In this document: positions 43,290-53,271 of the stretch, in pieces
Layout of the letters: each line of letters begins with the position of its first letter
Numbering within the stretch: position 1 is the stretch's first letter
Translations under genes and position numbers: made by a program
Notes under the pieces: generated by a model
Database searches by the model: none
Told to the model about the DNA's origin: nothing
The model's input: only the letters and a program-made list of their open reading frames with translations
DNA from: Verrucomicrobiota bacterium
Lineage (GTDB): Bacteria > Verrucomicrobiota > Kiritimatiellia > RFP12 > UBA1067
Reading direction: 5' to 3'
Length of the DNA stretch: 64,000 bases
Assembly: GCA_023269675.1 (NCBI GenBank)
Contig: JAHFSX010000006.1
Span: 185,039 to 249,038, forward strand

Positions 43290-44399
43290 ATGAGCCTACT
43301 TCCCCCGACGCTGCTCCTGCCGCAGCAGACGATCTCGAAAACCGGCGCGGCCCTCGGCCTGACCCAGTCGGCCGCGGCCTTCGGCCTGAAGGGCATGGTC
43401 GTCCACGGGCAGTCGCTGCAGCGCTCGGGCATGCTCGAGGCGATACTGGCGGATCCGCCCGCCGACATGACGCTCCGCACCTGGTGCCACGCGGGCGGCG
43501 AGCCGACGGTCGGCCAAGTGGACGCCTTGCGGGCCGAGTTGCGCGCGAACCGGCCCGACTGGGTGGCCGCGGTGGGAGGCGGCAGCGTGATCGACCTCGC
43601 CAAAGCCGCCGCCGGGCTGGTGGACGCGCCGGAGCGCACCGCCCATTATCAGACCCACGGCGCGGCGATCCCGTCCGCCGCCCTGCCGCTGATCGCGGTG
43701 CCGAGCACGGCGGGCACCGGCTCCGAGGCCACGGTCGTGGCGGTGCTCACCGACCCGGAACGGAATTTCAAGCAATCGATCCGACACCCCTCGTACATGC
43801 CCAAGCTGGTGATCCTCGACCCCGCGCTGCTCAAAGGCTGTCCGCCGTCCACGATCGCGACCGCCGGGCTGGACGCCTTTATCCAGGCGTTCGAATCCTA
43901 CACCAGCCGCCACGCCACCCCCTTCACGCGGGCGCTCTCCGAGCTGGCTCTGGCGCGCATCTCCCGCGCCCTGCTGCCGCTCTACCAGGGCAGCGGCGAC
44001 GCGGCGTCCGACATGCTGGAGGCCAGCTATCTGGCCGGACTGGCCTTCTCGCACGCGCGGCTCGGGCTGATCCACGGGCTCGCCCATCCGCTCGGCGCGC
44101 GCTTCCATGCGGCCCACGGGCTCGTCTGCGCCCGCTGCCTGCCCGCGGCCCTCACGTTCAACCGCCCCGTGATCCGACAGGATCTGGACGATCTGAAAGC
44201 GCGTCACGGCTTGGATGTGGAGGCACAGGTCGCGGCGTGGCTGGACGCGATGACGTTGGACAACCCGTTCGCCGGGCAACGCGTGGCGGACCGCGACGCG
44301 CTCATCCGCGAAACGTTGGCCTCGGGATCGACCGCGGCCAACCCGCGCCCCGTCACGGCGGACGATGTGGACGCGATCCTCGACGCGATCCTCGCCTAG
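43290..44399 (+). CDS. Iron-containing (type III) alcohol dehydrogenase
   Basis: This 369-aa NAD(P)-dependent alcohol dehydrogenase has the nucleotide-binding GGGSVIDLAK (96-105) and PSTAGTGSE (138-146). Metal ligands in the family are D-x3-H, H and H. Here D195, H262 (IHGLAHPLGA) and H276 (HAAHG) are kept, but the second ligand is Gln199 (GLDAFIQAFESY). The Gln form occurs in some subfamilies and may change the metal. The substrate is unknown. It is a single gene, with the period-8 repeat right before its start. Confidence 0.9.
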   Translation: MSLLPPTLLLPQQTISKTGAALGLTQSAAAFGLKGMVVHGQSLQRSGMLEAILADPPADMTLRTWCHAGGEPTVGQVDALRAELRANRPDWVAAVGGGSVIDLAKAAAGLVDAPERTAHYQTHGAAIPSAALPLIAVPSTAGTGSEATVVAVLTDPERNFKQSIRHPSYMPKLVILDPALLKGCPPSTIATAGLDAFIQAFESYTSRHATPFTRALSELALARISRALLPLYQGSGDAASDMLEASYLAGLAFSHARLGLIHGLAHPLGARFHAAHGLVCARCLPAALTFNRPVIRQDLDDLKARHGLDVEAQVAAWLDAMTLDNPFAGQRVADRDALIRETLASGSTAANPRPVTADDVDAILDAILA

Positions 44400-44444
44400 C
44401 CGGAAGGGTCGGGCGAGCGCTCCGTCTTGTAAAAGAATGCGATG

Positions 44445-44822
44445 ACTGCAAGGGTGCGAGTAAGCCGGATTCTGTTCACCGCCCCGAAGGGCGGCTCCGA
44501 TCATTCATCTGAGCAATCTACCCGGGATCCTATCCGGCGAACCGGAACGACGCGGGCCGCGTCTCGAATCCCCTATTTGATCTTGCTCCAGAGGGGGTTT
44601 GCCGTGCGGCCGCGCTCTCACGCCAGCCCGGTGGTCTCTTACACCACCTTTTCACCCTTACCCGGCGCGAACGCCGGGCGGTCTGTTTTCTGTGGCACTT
44701 TCCATCGGCGCCGATCTGGCAGCGCCTCTCCGGCCTTAACGGCCGGACCTCTCGCCCTGCGGAGTCCGGACTTTCCTCCCCTGCACAAGTGCAGGAGCGA
44801 TCGGTCACTCCCCTTGCAGCCA
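44445..44822 (-). ncRNA. rnpB: RNase P RNA
   Basis: This is bacterial type A RNase P RNA, the catalytic part of the enzyme that trims tRNA 5' ends. Read on the minus strand it shows GAGGAAAGTCCGGACTCC, ACAGAAAACAGACCGCC, the GGTAAGGGTGAAAAGG signature and the final GAATCCGGCTTAC. The terminal P1 helix pairs CTGCAAGGG at the 5' end (near 44820) with CCCTTGCAG at the 3' end (near 44447), which sets both limits. Length of ~378 nt is normal. No tRNA or rRNA gene is near. Confidence 0.96.
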
Positions 44823-44893
44823 CCGCAAAGCGAAACTGCGGATGGCAAAAATCAATCATCCGGCGGCGCCCTCCCGCCGGGAGCGCCCGCGAC

Positions 44894-45592
44894 TCACATC
44901 GCGTAAAGAATCCGGCTGCAGTCGGCGCAGGTCACCAGCCCCTGGTTGCGGCGCACCATCTGCCCCACCGAGGGCGTCTGCTGCAAATGACAACCGTTGC
45001 ACACGCAATCGGGCTGCAGGCTCACCACGACGGGCCAGCGCTTGGTGCGCAACCGGTCATAGTGGAACATGAACCTCGCCTCCACCTTTTTGGCGGCCTC
45101 GGCGCGCTCGGCCTCGGCGGCGGCCAGCGCCTCGCGCACGGAGGCCAGACGCGCATCCAGCTCGGCGAGGTAACCGTCCACGACGGACTGCTCCTCCTTG
45201 AGCTTGGCGTCCGCCTCGGCGAGTCTGGCCTTCACCGGGATCACATCGTCCATCGCGGCCAGCTGGCGGGCTTCGTAACTGTCGATCTCGCCCTCGATCT
45301 TGGCGATCTCGAGATTGAAGATCTGGAACTCCTTGTTCGTCTTCAGCATGACCTGATTCTGCTTGATCGCCTGAATCTTGTCACGCCGGGCTTTCACTTC
45401 CAGATCAGCCTCGTTGACCCTCAACTGGGCATTTTTGTGCTCCGCCTGCGCACGGGCCAAGGCCTCGCGAGCGCCGTTCAGGCGCTCCAGCTCTTGGGCT
45501 TTGCGTTGCGGAATGTCACGAATTTCCTTTTGCAGTTCACGAATGCGGCCATCGATTTCCTGCAAGTCCAGCAACGGTTGAACGACACTCAC
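44894..45592 (-). CDS. Coiled-coil protein with C-terminal C4 zinc ribbon
   Basis: This 232-aa protein has a long antiparallel coiled coil (about 10-185, rich in Ala/Glu/Arg; LLDLQEIDGRIRELQKEI...). It is followed by a zinc ribbon with CVCNGCHLQQTP and CADCSRILY. The form is that of the bacterial 'C4-type zinc ribbon domain' proteins (CT398-like), which in Chlamydia interact with sigma-54 and secretion components; in this organism the role is not known. The GTG start at 45592 is preferred because GGAAGG lies just upstream; a TTG at 45616 is an alternative. The gene ends 72 bp before the rnpB 5' end. Confidence 0.85.
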   Translation of the reverse strand: MSVVQPLLDLQEIDGRIRELQKEIRDIPQRKAQELERLNGAREALARAQAEHKNAQLRVNEADLEVKARRDKIQAIKQNQVMLKTNKEFQIFNLEIAKIEGEIDSYEARQLAAMDDVIPVKARLAEADAKLKEEQSVVDGYLAELDARLASVREALAAAEAERAEAAKKVEARFMFHYDRLRTKRWPVVVSLQPDCVCNGCHLQQTPSVGQMVRRNQGLVTCADCSRILYAM

Positions 45593-45684
45593 TGTGGCAC
45601 TTCCTTCCGGATACAAATGCTAAAGATCACGTATGGGTGAAGTAGTCTACCCAACCCCCCCGTCCGAGTCAAACACCGATATGC

Positions 45685-45719
45685 AAAAAAACCGGTCGCC
45701 CGCGGCCCCTGCCCGGTTT
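45685..45719 (-). terminator. Rho-independent terminator after the beta-strand repeat gene
   Basis: On the minus strand AAACCGG...CCGGTTT forms the stem, with a 17-base GC-rich loop and a run of T after it. It overlaps the stop codon of the 1660-aa gene and so should end that transcript. Confidence 0.6.
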
Positions 45720-48700
45720 ATAAGATCCGGATGACCGTGCCGACCGCGTAGACGAGGCGGACCGTGCCGTTAGGCAGATACACCACGTGCCACAAAGAGC
45801 CGGGCAGGTCGACGGAGCTGAAACGGCCCGTGACCCCGCCGCCCGCGGCGGTCAGGATCGTGTACGTCCGCTGCCTGTCCAGCTGTCCGGGATCCACGAT
45901 CTGCAGCGCGAACTTGCTCAGGTCGAGCGCGCCCTGCACGGCCAGCAGGTCACAGCCGCCCGCGGGCGTCACGTCCACCCGGTAGGTGCCGCGCAGCGTG
46001 GCGGAGGCCAGCGTGAGCGCGTTGGAGCCGACCGCGCCGTCGCCGGCCGGGGAGATCACCGCCAGCGCCGTGCCGTTCGAGACCGTGCCCGAACCGTTGA
46101 CGGCGTTGGTGACTGCGAGGCCGCCCAGGTCGAGCACGCCGCCAGCCAGCGTGACCTGCGTGTTGGGCGGCAGGGCGCCGGCGAGCCCCAGCTTGAGGGT
46201 GCCGCCCGCGACGGTCGTCGTGCCGGTATAGGTGTTTGCGCCCGAAAGCGTCAGTACGCCGGCGCCGGACTTGGTCAGGCCGCCGCTGCCGTTGGCCGCC
46301 AGCGCGACCGCGCCGGCTCCGGCCATGACGATGTTGGTCCCGCCGCCCTTGAACAGGACCGTCGGCGCCGAGGCGTAGTTCACGCCGGGGCAGGTGATCG
46401 TGACGCTGGCGACCTTATAGGTGTTGCTGCCGGTGCCGTCGTCCGCCATGTTCGCGACCGCGGTCGCTCCGACGCCCCCGCCGCCTTCGATGGAGACGTA
46501 GGGCTCGCCGATATACCCGGAGCCTTGGTTCGCGAGGGGAATAGCCGAGACGCCCTGTCCGGTCGGGGCGCGGATTGCGGCGGGAATGGTGATGGCATTG
46601 CCGCTGGAGTCAATGACCGCACCACCCGCGTAAGCGCCGAACGCGCCGTACGAATAGACGCCGGTCATCGTGGAGGGGATGAACACAGTAGAGGCCGTGC
46701 TGGGTTTGATCATGCCGCCGCAGAAGTTAAGGAAGGCGACGCCGCTGAAGTAGTTGGCGAACGACACCGTTGTCAGCATGCCGGAACACAGGTTGACGAC
46801 GCCGGTTGCGCCGGCGCCGTTGTTTTGGAGGACGGTCACGGATCTTCCCGAGTTGTTGAGAGTGCCGCCCGTCATATTCAATTCCGCGCGTCCGCCCGCG
46901 AAGGCCAGGCAGAGGTTGTTGCCGGCACCGCTGTGGTTGAGGGTTCCGCCGTCCATGGTCAGGACCGACTCGCAGCCGGGGTTGCGCGAGAAAAGCAGAT
47001 AGTCGCTGAACGTGAGCGTGCCGCCGCTGATGCGGGCGAGGCCCCGCGCGGCGCTGACGGGGTTGTTCACGCCGGCCATCTGGAAGCGGCCGGCGGTGAC
47101 GCTGCCTCCGGTCATGTTGAGGTAGCCGTAGGCGAAATCGCGGCCGAACACGAAGTTCTGGTCGCCTGAGGACGCCGTGTTCAAAACCGACGCGCCGTTG
47201 ATGTAGAGCGCGCCGCTGCCGCCGGGGTTGCCGATCCGGAGATCGCCGCCGCAGCCGACGCTGGCGCCGGCGGCGAGCGTGAGCGTGGCGTTCCTGTTGG
47301 TGCCGCCGACGACCAGGCCGGCGCTGCCGTACCCGTTGGTTCCCGAAATGGTCACAAAGCCGCTGTTGGCGACGAGCGAGCCCGACAGGATGTTGGTGCC
47401 CGCATAGGTGAGCGCCCCCCCATTCACCGCGGTGCTGCCGGAGAGGACGTTGGAGCCGGCGTAGGCGAGCGTACCCGCATTCACCGTCGTGCTGCCGGAC
47501 AAGACATTGGCGCCGGTAAAGGTGAGCGTGCCGCCGTCCACCGCGGTCGAACCGCTGTACCGGTTGTTCCCCGACAGGACCCAGGCGCCCGTGCCCGACT
47601 TGTTGATGCCGACCGTGCCGCTGACGAGGCCGTTGGTGATCATGCAGGCGATCTCGCCGACGCCGGAGGTGCTGCCCTGAAGGTAAAGCGTCCTGTTGCC
47701 CAAGCCCGAGGCGGAGAACCCGTTCAGTTTCAGAAGTCCGGTACCGGAGTGGTTGAGAACCGCCTGTCCGTTCGTACCCGCCAGGTCGATGATGCGGTCG
47801 CAGGTGTCGCCAGCCCCGAGGTAAATGAGCCGGACGGTCGTGCCGCTGGCATAGATTTTAATGGTGCCGTTCTCGACGGAGGTGGGCTGCCCCAGCGAAC
47901 AGGCCTCGCCGAGGTTGCGCAGACTCGTCACGTTGAGCGTTCCGCCGCTGATCCGCGTCGCGCCGGTGTACGTGTTGTTTGTCCCCGTGATGCTGAACGT
48001 GTGGTCGTTCGTCTTGAGGAGCGACCCCGCGCCTGAGACAACCCCCGCGAATCCGCCATAAAAGGCGCCGGAGCTGGCCAAGGTCGCCGCGCCCTTGAGG
48101 GTGATGGGCCCGCCCCAGAAGTTCTGCGTGGTCGCGCTGCTGCTATCGATAAAGTACGACGTTCCCTCTTCGGAAATCAGGCTCCATGGCTGCGGCGTCG
48201 CGAGGTCAAAGAAATTGATCTGCGTGCCGCTGCTCAGCGTGACCGTGTTCATCGCGCCACCGTTCAGCTGCGTGGTGCGCTGCAGGCGGAAAACGCCATT
48301 TGTGATGCCGAACGCGGCCGTGCCCGCGCCGCCGGGCGTCACCTCGACCGAGCTCAAGCTGAAGATGTCTGCGCCCAGCTTGGTCACCGCGTGATCGTTC
48401 ATCGCCAGCGTGCCGTCGCGGATGTCCCAGCGGGAACGGGTGCTGAAGGTGGCGTCCCCCGACAACGAGACCTTTCCGATGGCGTTGTACTGGCTGCCGG
48501 TCGAATTGTTGACGATCGCGCCTTGCCCGTAGAGGCCCGCGCCCTGCACCGTGATAGGTTCTGGCTGCATGTTCAGGGTGTTCGCCGCCACCGTGCCTCC
48601 CACGTCCGGCGTGCAGCCCACATCCAGCGTGGCCCCGTCAGCGATGACGGTTCCCGATGCCGAGGCACCGAGTGACGCGCTGCGGTTGACGCGGACAATA

Positions 48701-50700
48701 CCCTGGTTGATGAAGGTCGTCCCCGAATAGGTGTTCGCGTTGAACAGATGCAAGATGTTGGTGCCGCTCTTGCCCAGCGCCCCGTTGCCGCTGATGACGC
48801 CCGCAACCGTCTGTGTAACGGCATGGGCACCGAACGTCAATGTGCCGTTATCGATCGCGGTCGGACCGGTATAGGTGATCGCGCCATTGAGAACGACGTC
48901 GCCGGCTCCGCTCTTGCCGATGGAAGACGCTGACGTGTTGTCGGCGATCGCCGCGTTGACCGTCAGCGCGCTGGACGAGTCGTTCACGAAAGCGAGCTGT
49001 CCGCCCGCGCTGAGCGCGCTCAGCGTGCCGTCGCCGACGGCCTCGCCGATGGTCAGGGGCCCTTGGCCGGCGCTGACCGACAGCGTGCTAGCGAGCAGCG
49101 TCTTGGCGGCGGTGCGCACGATGGCGTGCTCGTTCGTATCCTGGCGAAGGAGCCCGACGTGGCTCACGGGGTCGCCGGCCAGGGTGATGGGGCCGGTGTC
49201 GCCGGCCGAGGTGATGCGCACCTCCGCGAACGCGTCATCGGGAATCACCGAGTCGGGGCCGCGGGCCGCGATCTCTGCCGGGGACGCCGTCGAGGCGTAC
49301 ACGCCCCGCGCGCTGTCATAGGCGGCCGGCGCCGTGCCGTTGACGGTGGCCCAGAGGCCGATCAGGCCGTCGGCCAGGCCGGCGATGAAGATCCGGTTGC
49401 GGTTGTCCTCTCCGATCCCGGTGCCGATAAAGTCCACGGTTCCGCCAGCCCCGCGGGCCAGGGCCGCGAACGTCACGGACGAGGTGTATCCGGCTCCGGC
49501 CTGCGAAACGCTGACGACGCTGCCCGCGGCGGCCACGTTCAGCGCGCCGAGCGTCTCGGCGTAGTCCGCCTCGGCGTCGCCGTGCGCGAAGGCGAAGGTG
49601 CCTCCGTTCAGCGTGAGGGGTGCGGCGTCGTTCAGGCGGTTGGCCAGATTGGCCGCGCCGCTGTTCTCCACGCTCAGGGTCGCGCCCGCGGCGACGGACA
49701 GTCCGCTGACGGCGGCGAGCGCGCCGCTCGCGCCCGAGAGGATCAGGAGACCGTTGTTGACGGCGGCCGCGCCCGGATAGCTGTTGGCGGCGGTGAGTCG
49801 GCAGGTGCCGGCGCCGCCCTTGCCCAGCGTGCTGCCGGCTGTGCCCGCGAGTTCCGTATCGACCGTCAGCGTCTTGCCGCCGGCCACCACCACGTTCTCG
49901 CCGCTCGCGGCGAGCGTGGAGCTGAGCGAGATCTTTCCGGAGCCGTTGATCGCGCCATCGTCGAGCGCATTCAGGACGAGCCCGCCGTTGTTGGAGAGAC
50001 CGAGGGTCCCGCCGCCGAGATCCGTGACCGTGGCGCCGCTGCCGCCCAGGTGCAGCGTCTGAACCGTGCTCGCGCCGGACAGCGTCAGCGTGCCGGCGAG
50101 GGCGTTGGTCAGCACCAGAGCCGTGGCGGTCCCTTTGCTGAGGTTGCCGCTGAAGATGAGGCTGCCCGCGCCATAGCACCCGAGGGTCTTGACGCCCGCC
50201 GTCGAGCCGGCCCCCGAGGTGACATTGCCGGCGAACGTGATCGTTTCCGTCGCGCTCTCGTTGCGGAAGAAATAGGAGCCCCCCACGTTGCTGCCGCCGA
50301 GCTGGAGCGCCGCGTTGAACAGCTGGCTGTGGCCCGCGGACGCCGTCAGGTAGTACGTCCCGCTTCCGCCGCGCACCAGCGTCTGGCTGTTGACGGCCCC
50401 CGCGCCGAGGGTGTAGGCCGCGACGTTGGCCGTGTCGAAGGTGATGCTTCCGACGCTGTACAGCCCGGTCATGTCGAGCGTCGTATGGCCGTTGCCGGCG
50501 CCGTCAAAGGTCGCCTTCTCGTTTGTGTTGTACCCGGCGTAAGGCGTCGCGCTCCAGTTCGCGCTGTTCGTCCACATCGCGTCTTGCGCTCCGGTCCACG
50601 TGCCGTCGGCACCCCGCGCAGTTCCATAAACGGCCATCACCACGCCCGCCGCAGCGGAAACCCTCATGAAGACACTTCGCTTGCTCAATTTCATAACCAT
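45718..50700 (-). CDS. Giant autotransporter-associated beta-strand repeat protein
   Basis: This 1660-aa exported protein has a signal peptide (about 1-30). Many imperfect repeats of about 30-40 residues follow, of the type 'LTKSGAGVLTLSGANTYTGT' then TTVAGGTLKL. This is the autotransporter-associated beta-strand repeat, which builds a right-handed beta-helix. A run near residues 1050-1105 repeats 'NVLSGSTTVNAGTLAYAGS' three to four times almost unchanged. No C-terminal translocator barrel is seen; the end (YAVGTVIRIL) is short. Thus its anchoring is unknown, and a surface adhesin or structural role is inferred. Two ATGs (50700, 50694) are possible. A clear promoter and terminator frame the gene. 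Confidence 0.88.
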   Translation of the reverse strand: MVMKLSKRSVFMRVSAAAGVVMAVYGTARGADGTWTGAQDAMWTNSANWSATPYAGYNTNEKATFDGAGNGHTTLDMTGLYSVGSITFDTANVAAYTLGAGAVNSQTLVRGGSGTYYLTASAGHSQLFNAALQLGGSNVGGSYFFRNESATETITFAGNVTSGAGSTAGVKTLGCYGAGSLIFSGNLSKGTATALVLTNALAGTLTLSGASTVQTLHLGGSGATVTDLGGGTLGLSNNGGLVLNALDDGAINGSGKISLSSTLAASGENVVVAGGKTLTVDTELAGTAGSTLGKGGAGTCRLTAANSYPGAAAVNNGLLILSGASGALAAVSGLSVAAGATLSVENSGAANLANRLNDAAPLTLNGGTFAFAHGDAEADYAETLGALNVAAAGSVVSVSQAGAGYTSSVTFAALARGAGGTVDFIGTGIGEDNRNRIFIAGLADGLIGLWATVNGTAPAAYDSARGVYASTASPAEIAARGPDSVIPDDAFAEVRITSAGDTGPITLAGDPVSHVGLLRQDTNEHAIVRTAAKTLLASTLSVSAGQGPLTIGEAVGDGTLSALSAGGQLAFVNDSSSALTVNAAIADNTSASSIGKSGAGDVVLNGAITYTGPTAIDNGTLTFGAHAVTQTVAGVISGNGALGKSGTNILHLFNANTYSGTTFINQGIVRVNRSASLGASASGTVIADGATLDVGCTPDVGGTVAANTLNMQPEPITVQGAGLYGQGAIVNNSTGSQYNAIGKVSLSGDATFSTRSRWDIRDGTLAMNDHAVTKLGADIFSLSSVEVTPGGAGTAAFGITNGVFRLQRTTQLNGGAMNTVTLSSGTQINFFDLATPQPWSLISEEGTSYFIDSSSATTQNFWGGPITLKGAATLASSGAFYGGFAGVVSGAGSLLKTNDHTFSITGTNNTYTGATRISGGTLNVTSLRNLGEACSLGQPTSVENGTIKIYASGTTVRLIYLGAGDTCDRIIDLAGTNGQAVLNHSGTGLLKLNGFSASGLGNRTLYLQGSTSGVGEIACMITNGLVSGTVGINKSGTGAWVLSGNNRYSGSTAVDGGTLTFTGANVLSGSTTVNAGTLAYAGSNVLSGSTAVNGGALTYAGTNILSGSLVANSGFVTISGTNGYGSAGLVVGGTNRNATLTLAAGASVGCGGDLRIGNPGGSGALYINGASVLNTASSGDQNFVFGRDFAYGYLNMTGGSVTAGRFQMAGVNNPVSAARGLARISGGTLTFSDYLLFSRNPGCESVLTMDGGTLNHSGAGNNLCLAFAGGRAELNMTGGTLNNSGRSVTVLQNNGAGATGVVNLCSGMLTTVSFANYFSGVAFLNFCGGMIKPSTASTVFIPSTMTGVYSYGAFGAYAGGAVIDSSGNAITIPAAIRAPTGQGVSAIPLANQGSGYIGEPYVSIEGGGGVGATAVANMADDGTGSNTYKVASVTITCPGVNYASAPTVLFKGGGTNIVMAGAGAVALAANGSGGLTKSGAGVLTLSGANTYTGTTTVAGGTLKLGLAGALPPNTQVTLAGGVLDLGGLAVTNAVNGSGTVSNGTALAVISPAGDGAVGSNALTLASATLRGTYRVDVTPAGGCDLLAVQGALDLSKFALQIVDPGQLDRQRTYTILTAAGGGVTGRFSSVDLPGSLWHVVYLPNGTVRLVYAVGTVIRIL

Positions 50701-50752
50701 CCAACCTTTCGTTCCGGTTCAAATCTAAACTTACTCGGCTCTGTTTGGGGTC

Positions 50753-50781
50753 ATGGTAACTTTAGGCCTTTTTAATGTCAA
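50753..50781 (-). promoter_or_regulatory. Sigma-70 promoter of the beta-strand repeat gene
   Basis: On the minus strand, a perfect -35 TTGACA (50781-50776), a 17-bp spacer and a -10 TACCAT (50758-50753) lie 52 bp before the ATG at 50700. Transcription would start near 50746. It lies just after the pckG terminator, so the gene is its own unit. Confidence 0.7.
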
Positions 50782-50802
50782 GTTCAGCGATTGTGTTTCG
50801 AC

Positions 50803-50840
50803 AAAAAAAGGAGCCCGAGGCTGATGCCCCGGGCTCCTTT
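50803..50840 (-). terminator. Rho-independent terminator of pckG
   Basis: An 11-bp perfect stem, AAAGGAGCCCG (minus strand) pairing with CGGGCTCCTTT, has a 12-base loop and is followed by a run of seven T. It lies 22 bp after the pckG stop. Confidence 0.9.
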
Positions 50841-50861
50841 TCGATTCGACCTACAGAACGC

Positions 50862-52760
50862 TTACTTCGCGGCGTTCAGGCGGGCCTGGATCTCGGCCAG
50901 CTTGGCCTTGAGGGCGAACGGCATGCGCTTGCCGAGCTTCTCCCACGAGTCGGCGACGCCGGCCAGCTCTTTCTTCCAGCCTTCGACGTCCACCGTCAGA
51001 AGCGCCTTCATGTCCTCGGCGGACACGTTGCAGCCCTTCAGGTCGATGGCGTCCGCGGTCGGCATGATGCCGATCGGGGTTTCCTGGAACTTCGCCGTGC
51101 CTTCGATGCGCTCGCAGACCCATTTCAGCACGCGGCTGTTCTCGCCGTAGCCCGGCCACAGCCACTTGCCTTCGGGCGTCTTGCGGAACCAGTTCACGAA
51201 GAACACCTTGGGCAGCTTGGTCTCGTCCGTGCGGATCGCCATGCTCAGCCAGTGCGTGAAGTAGTCGGCCATGTTGTAGCCGCAGAAGGGCAGCATCGCC
51301 ATCGGGTCGCGGCGCACCACGCCGACCGCGCCGATGTTGGCCGCGGTGGTCTCGGAGCCGGCCGCGGAGCCCATGAACACGCCGTGCGCCCAGTCGAACG
51401 CCTGGTTGACCAGGGGGATCGTCGCCGGGCGGCGCCCGCCGAACAGGATCGCGCTGATCGGCACGCCGGCCGGATCTTCCCACTCGGGGGCGATCACCGG
51501 GCACTGGCTCGCGGGAGCCGTGAAGCGGGCGTTCGGGTGGGCGGCCTTGACCTTCTTGCCCTCCGCGTCGCGCATGTCCGGGGTCCAATCGTTGCCCTTC
51601 CAGTCGATCGCGTGCTTCGGCGGCTCGCCGTCCATGTCCTCCCACCAGATGTCGCCGTCGTCGGTCAGCGCGCAGTTGGTGAAGATCGTGTTCTTGGTGA
51701 TCGAGCGCATCGCGTTCGGGTTGCTCGCGTACGAGGTTCCCGGCGCCACGCCGAAGAAGCCGTACTCGGGGTTGACGGCGTAGAGGCGGCCGTCGTCACC
51801 GATGCGCAGCCAGGCGATATCGTCGCCCAGGGTCTGGACCGACCAGCCGGGGAGCGTCGGCTCCATCATGGCGAGGTTGGTCTTGCCGCAGGCGCTCGGG
51901 AACGCGGCGCACACGTAGTGGGACTTCTTCGCGGGCGAGGTGAGCTTGAGGATGAGCATGTGCTCGGCCATCCAGCCCTCCTGCTTGGCCAGGTACGAGG
52001 CGATTCGCAGCGCGAAGCACTTCTTGCCGAGCAGCGCGTTGCCGCCGTAGCCCGAGCCGTACGACCAGATCGAGCCCTCTTCAGGGAAGTGGGCGATGTA
52101 CTTCTTCTCGATCGGGGCGCACGGCCAGGAGGAGTCCTTCTGCCCGGCCTTGAGCGGCGCGCCGACGGAGTGCAGGCACGGCACGTATTCGCCGTTCGCG
52201 CCCAGCTGCTTCAGCACCTTGGCGCCCACGCGCGTCATGATGTGCATGTTGACCACCACGTAGGGCGAGTCGGTGATCTCGATGCCGATCTTCCCGACCG
52301 GCGAGCCCAGCGGGCCCATCGAGAACGGGATCACGTACATCGTGCGGCCCTTCATGCAGCCCTTGTAAAGCTCCAGCATCACGCCCTTCAGCTCGGCCGG
52401 GTCGCGCCAGTTGTTGTTCGGTCCGGCGTCCTCCTGCTTCTTCGAGGCGATGTAGGTGCGGTCCTCGACGCGCGCCACGTCCGACGCGTGCGAGCGGGCC
52501 AGGTAGCAGCCCGGGCGCTTCTTGGCGTTCAGCTTGGTGAACACGCCGGCCTCGACCATCAGGTCGCAAAGCTCTTTGTACTCTTTCTTCGAACCGTCGC
52601 ACCACACCACATTCTTGGGCTGGCACAGTTTCTTGATTTCGCTGACCCACGCGATCAGCTTCGCGTTCTGGGTGGGAAGCTTAACGGCGGCGGCAGCCTT
52701 GGCGGGCTTCTTCGCAGCCATGCTGCTACAGGCGCATCTGGCGGTATTCTTGCAGGCCAT
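50862..52760 (-). CDS. pckG: Phosphoenolpyruvate carboxykinase, GTP type
   Basis: This 632-aa enzyme converts oxaloacetate and GTP to phosphoenolpyruvate, CO2 and GDP, the entry step of gluconeogenesis. The GTP-type P-loop [13 protein letters not shown] (287-299, with reactive Cys291 and Lys293), '[20 protein letters not shown]' and '[12 protein letters not shown]' are diagnostic. The Cys/Lys/Ala-rich first ~25 residues are not part of the family fold. The ATG at 52760 is chosen because GGAG lies 8 bp before it; the upstream open frame carries no similarity. Together with the lactate-utilisation genes nearby it fits growth on C3 acids with glucose synthesis. Confidence 0.96.
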   Translation of the reverse strand: MACKNTARCACSSMAAKKPAKAAAAVKLPTQNAKLIAWVSEIKKLCQPKNVVWCDGSKKEYKELCDLMVEAGVFTKLNAKKRPGCYLARSHASDVARVEDRTYIASKKQEDAGPNNNWRDPAELKGVMLELYKGCMKGRTMYVIPFSMGPLGSPVGKIGIEITDSPYVVVNMHIMTRVGAKVLKQLGANGEYVPCLHSVGAPLKAGQKDSSWPCAPIEKKYIAHFPEEGSIWSYGSGYGGNALLGKKCFALRIASYLAKQEGWMAEHMLILKLTSPAKKSHYVCAAFPSACGKTNLAMMEPTLPGWSVQTLGDDIAWLRIGDDGRLYAVNPEYGFFGVAPGTSYASNPNAMRSITKNTIFTNCALTDDGDIWWEDMDGEPPKHAIDWKGNDWTPDMRDAEGKKVKAAHPNARFTAPASQCPVIAPEWEDPAGVPISAILFGGRRPATIPLVNQAFDWAHGVFMGSAAGSETTAANIGAVGVVRRDPMAMLPFCGYNMADYFTHWLSMAIRTDETKLPKVFFVNWFRKTPEGKWLWPGYGENSRVLKWVCERIEGTAKFQETPIGIMPTADAIDLKGCNVSAEDMKALLTVDVEGWKKELAGVADSWEKLGKRMPFALKAKLAEIQARLNAAK

Positions 52761-53271
52761 GTGGTCGTCTCCATGCTTGTCGGTTAGTGACTTTCGCATC
52801 CGGCGGCATGCTCCGGGCATGACGGATGGGAAAGTTGGCGCTACAGGATACAAAAATTCGGCCCCTCCAACAAGCGAAACCGAAAAATGCGGATTCGAAA
52901 TGCGGATCCGAACCGGGTGCAAAGTGAATATTCTGGAGGTGGCGATCCGCATCATCACCACGAAGGTAAGAAGAGCACGAGAAATTGAGGGAAAGGCGGC
53001 AACCAGGCGGTGTTCGGGATTTCCTGTGTTTCGAAGGGATTCATGCGTAGCGGGTAGGGCGAGCGCTCCGCGCCGCCGCACATGAGCAGGTCCAGACGCA
53101 AGGCGGCCCGGAGCGCTCGCCCTACCAGAGCTACGCACACACCGTCCACTTTCCCTCGCCGTCCAGGCATGAATGACGCAAACACCAACAAACCGCGTCC
53201 TTCACAAAAAACCGACCTTGCACCCGATTCGAGCCGCGCGCCGCCGCCCCCGCCCTGTCCAAAAGCCGGTC
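52761..53271. other. Intergenic region upstream of pckG
   Basis: These 511 bases hold the pckG promoter region (a weak TTGTTG-N17-TATCCT candidate on the minus strand near 52830-52860) and the palindromic repeat at 53046-53135. No credible gene was found. Confidence 0.4.
53046..53135. repeat. Long palindromic repeat upstream of pckG
   Basis: GGTAGGGCGAGCGCTCCG (53053-53070) and CGGAGCGCTCGCCCTACC (53109-53126) are perfect 18-bp inverted arms, with GTAGC/GCTAC at the outer ends and a 38-bp centre. This looks like a dispersed intergenic palindrome family. Confidence 0.7.

Noticed and set aside
45787..47169. A 460-codon plus-strand frame inside the beta-strand repeat gene
   Set aside because: It is antisense to tandem repeats that lack stops in several frames; no start signal and no recognisable domain.
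50862..53138. Longer pckG frame beginning near 53138
   Set aside because: The extra ~126 residues run through a palindromic repeat and intergenic DNA and have no family similarity; the ATG at 52760 has a proper ribosome-binding site.
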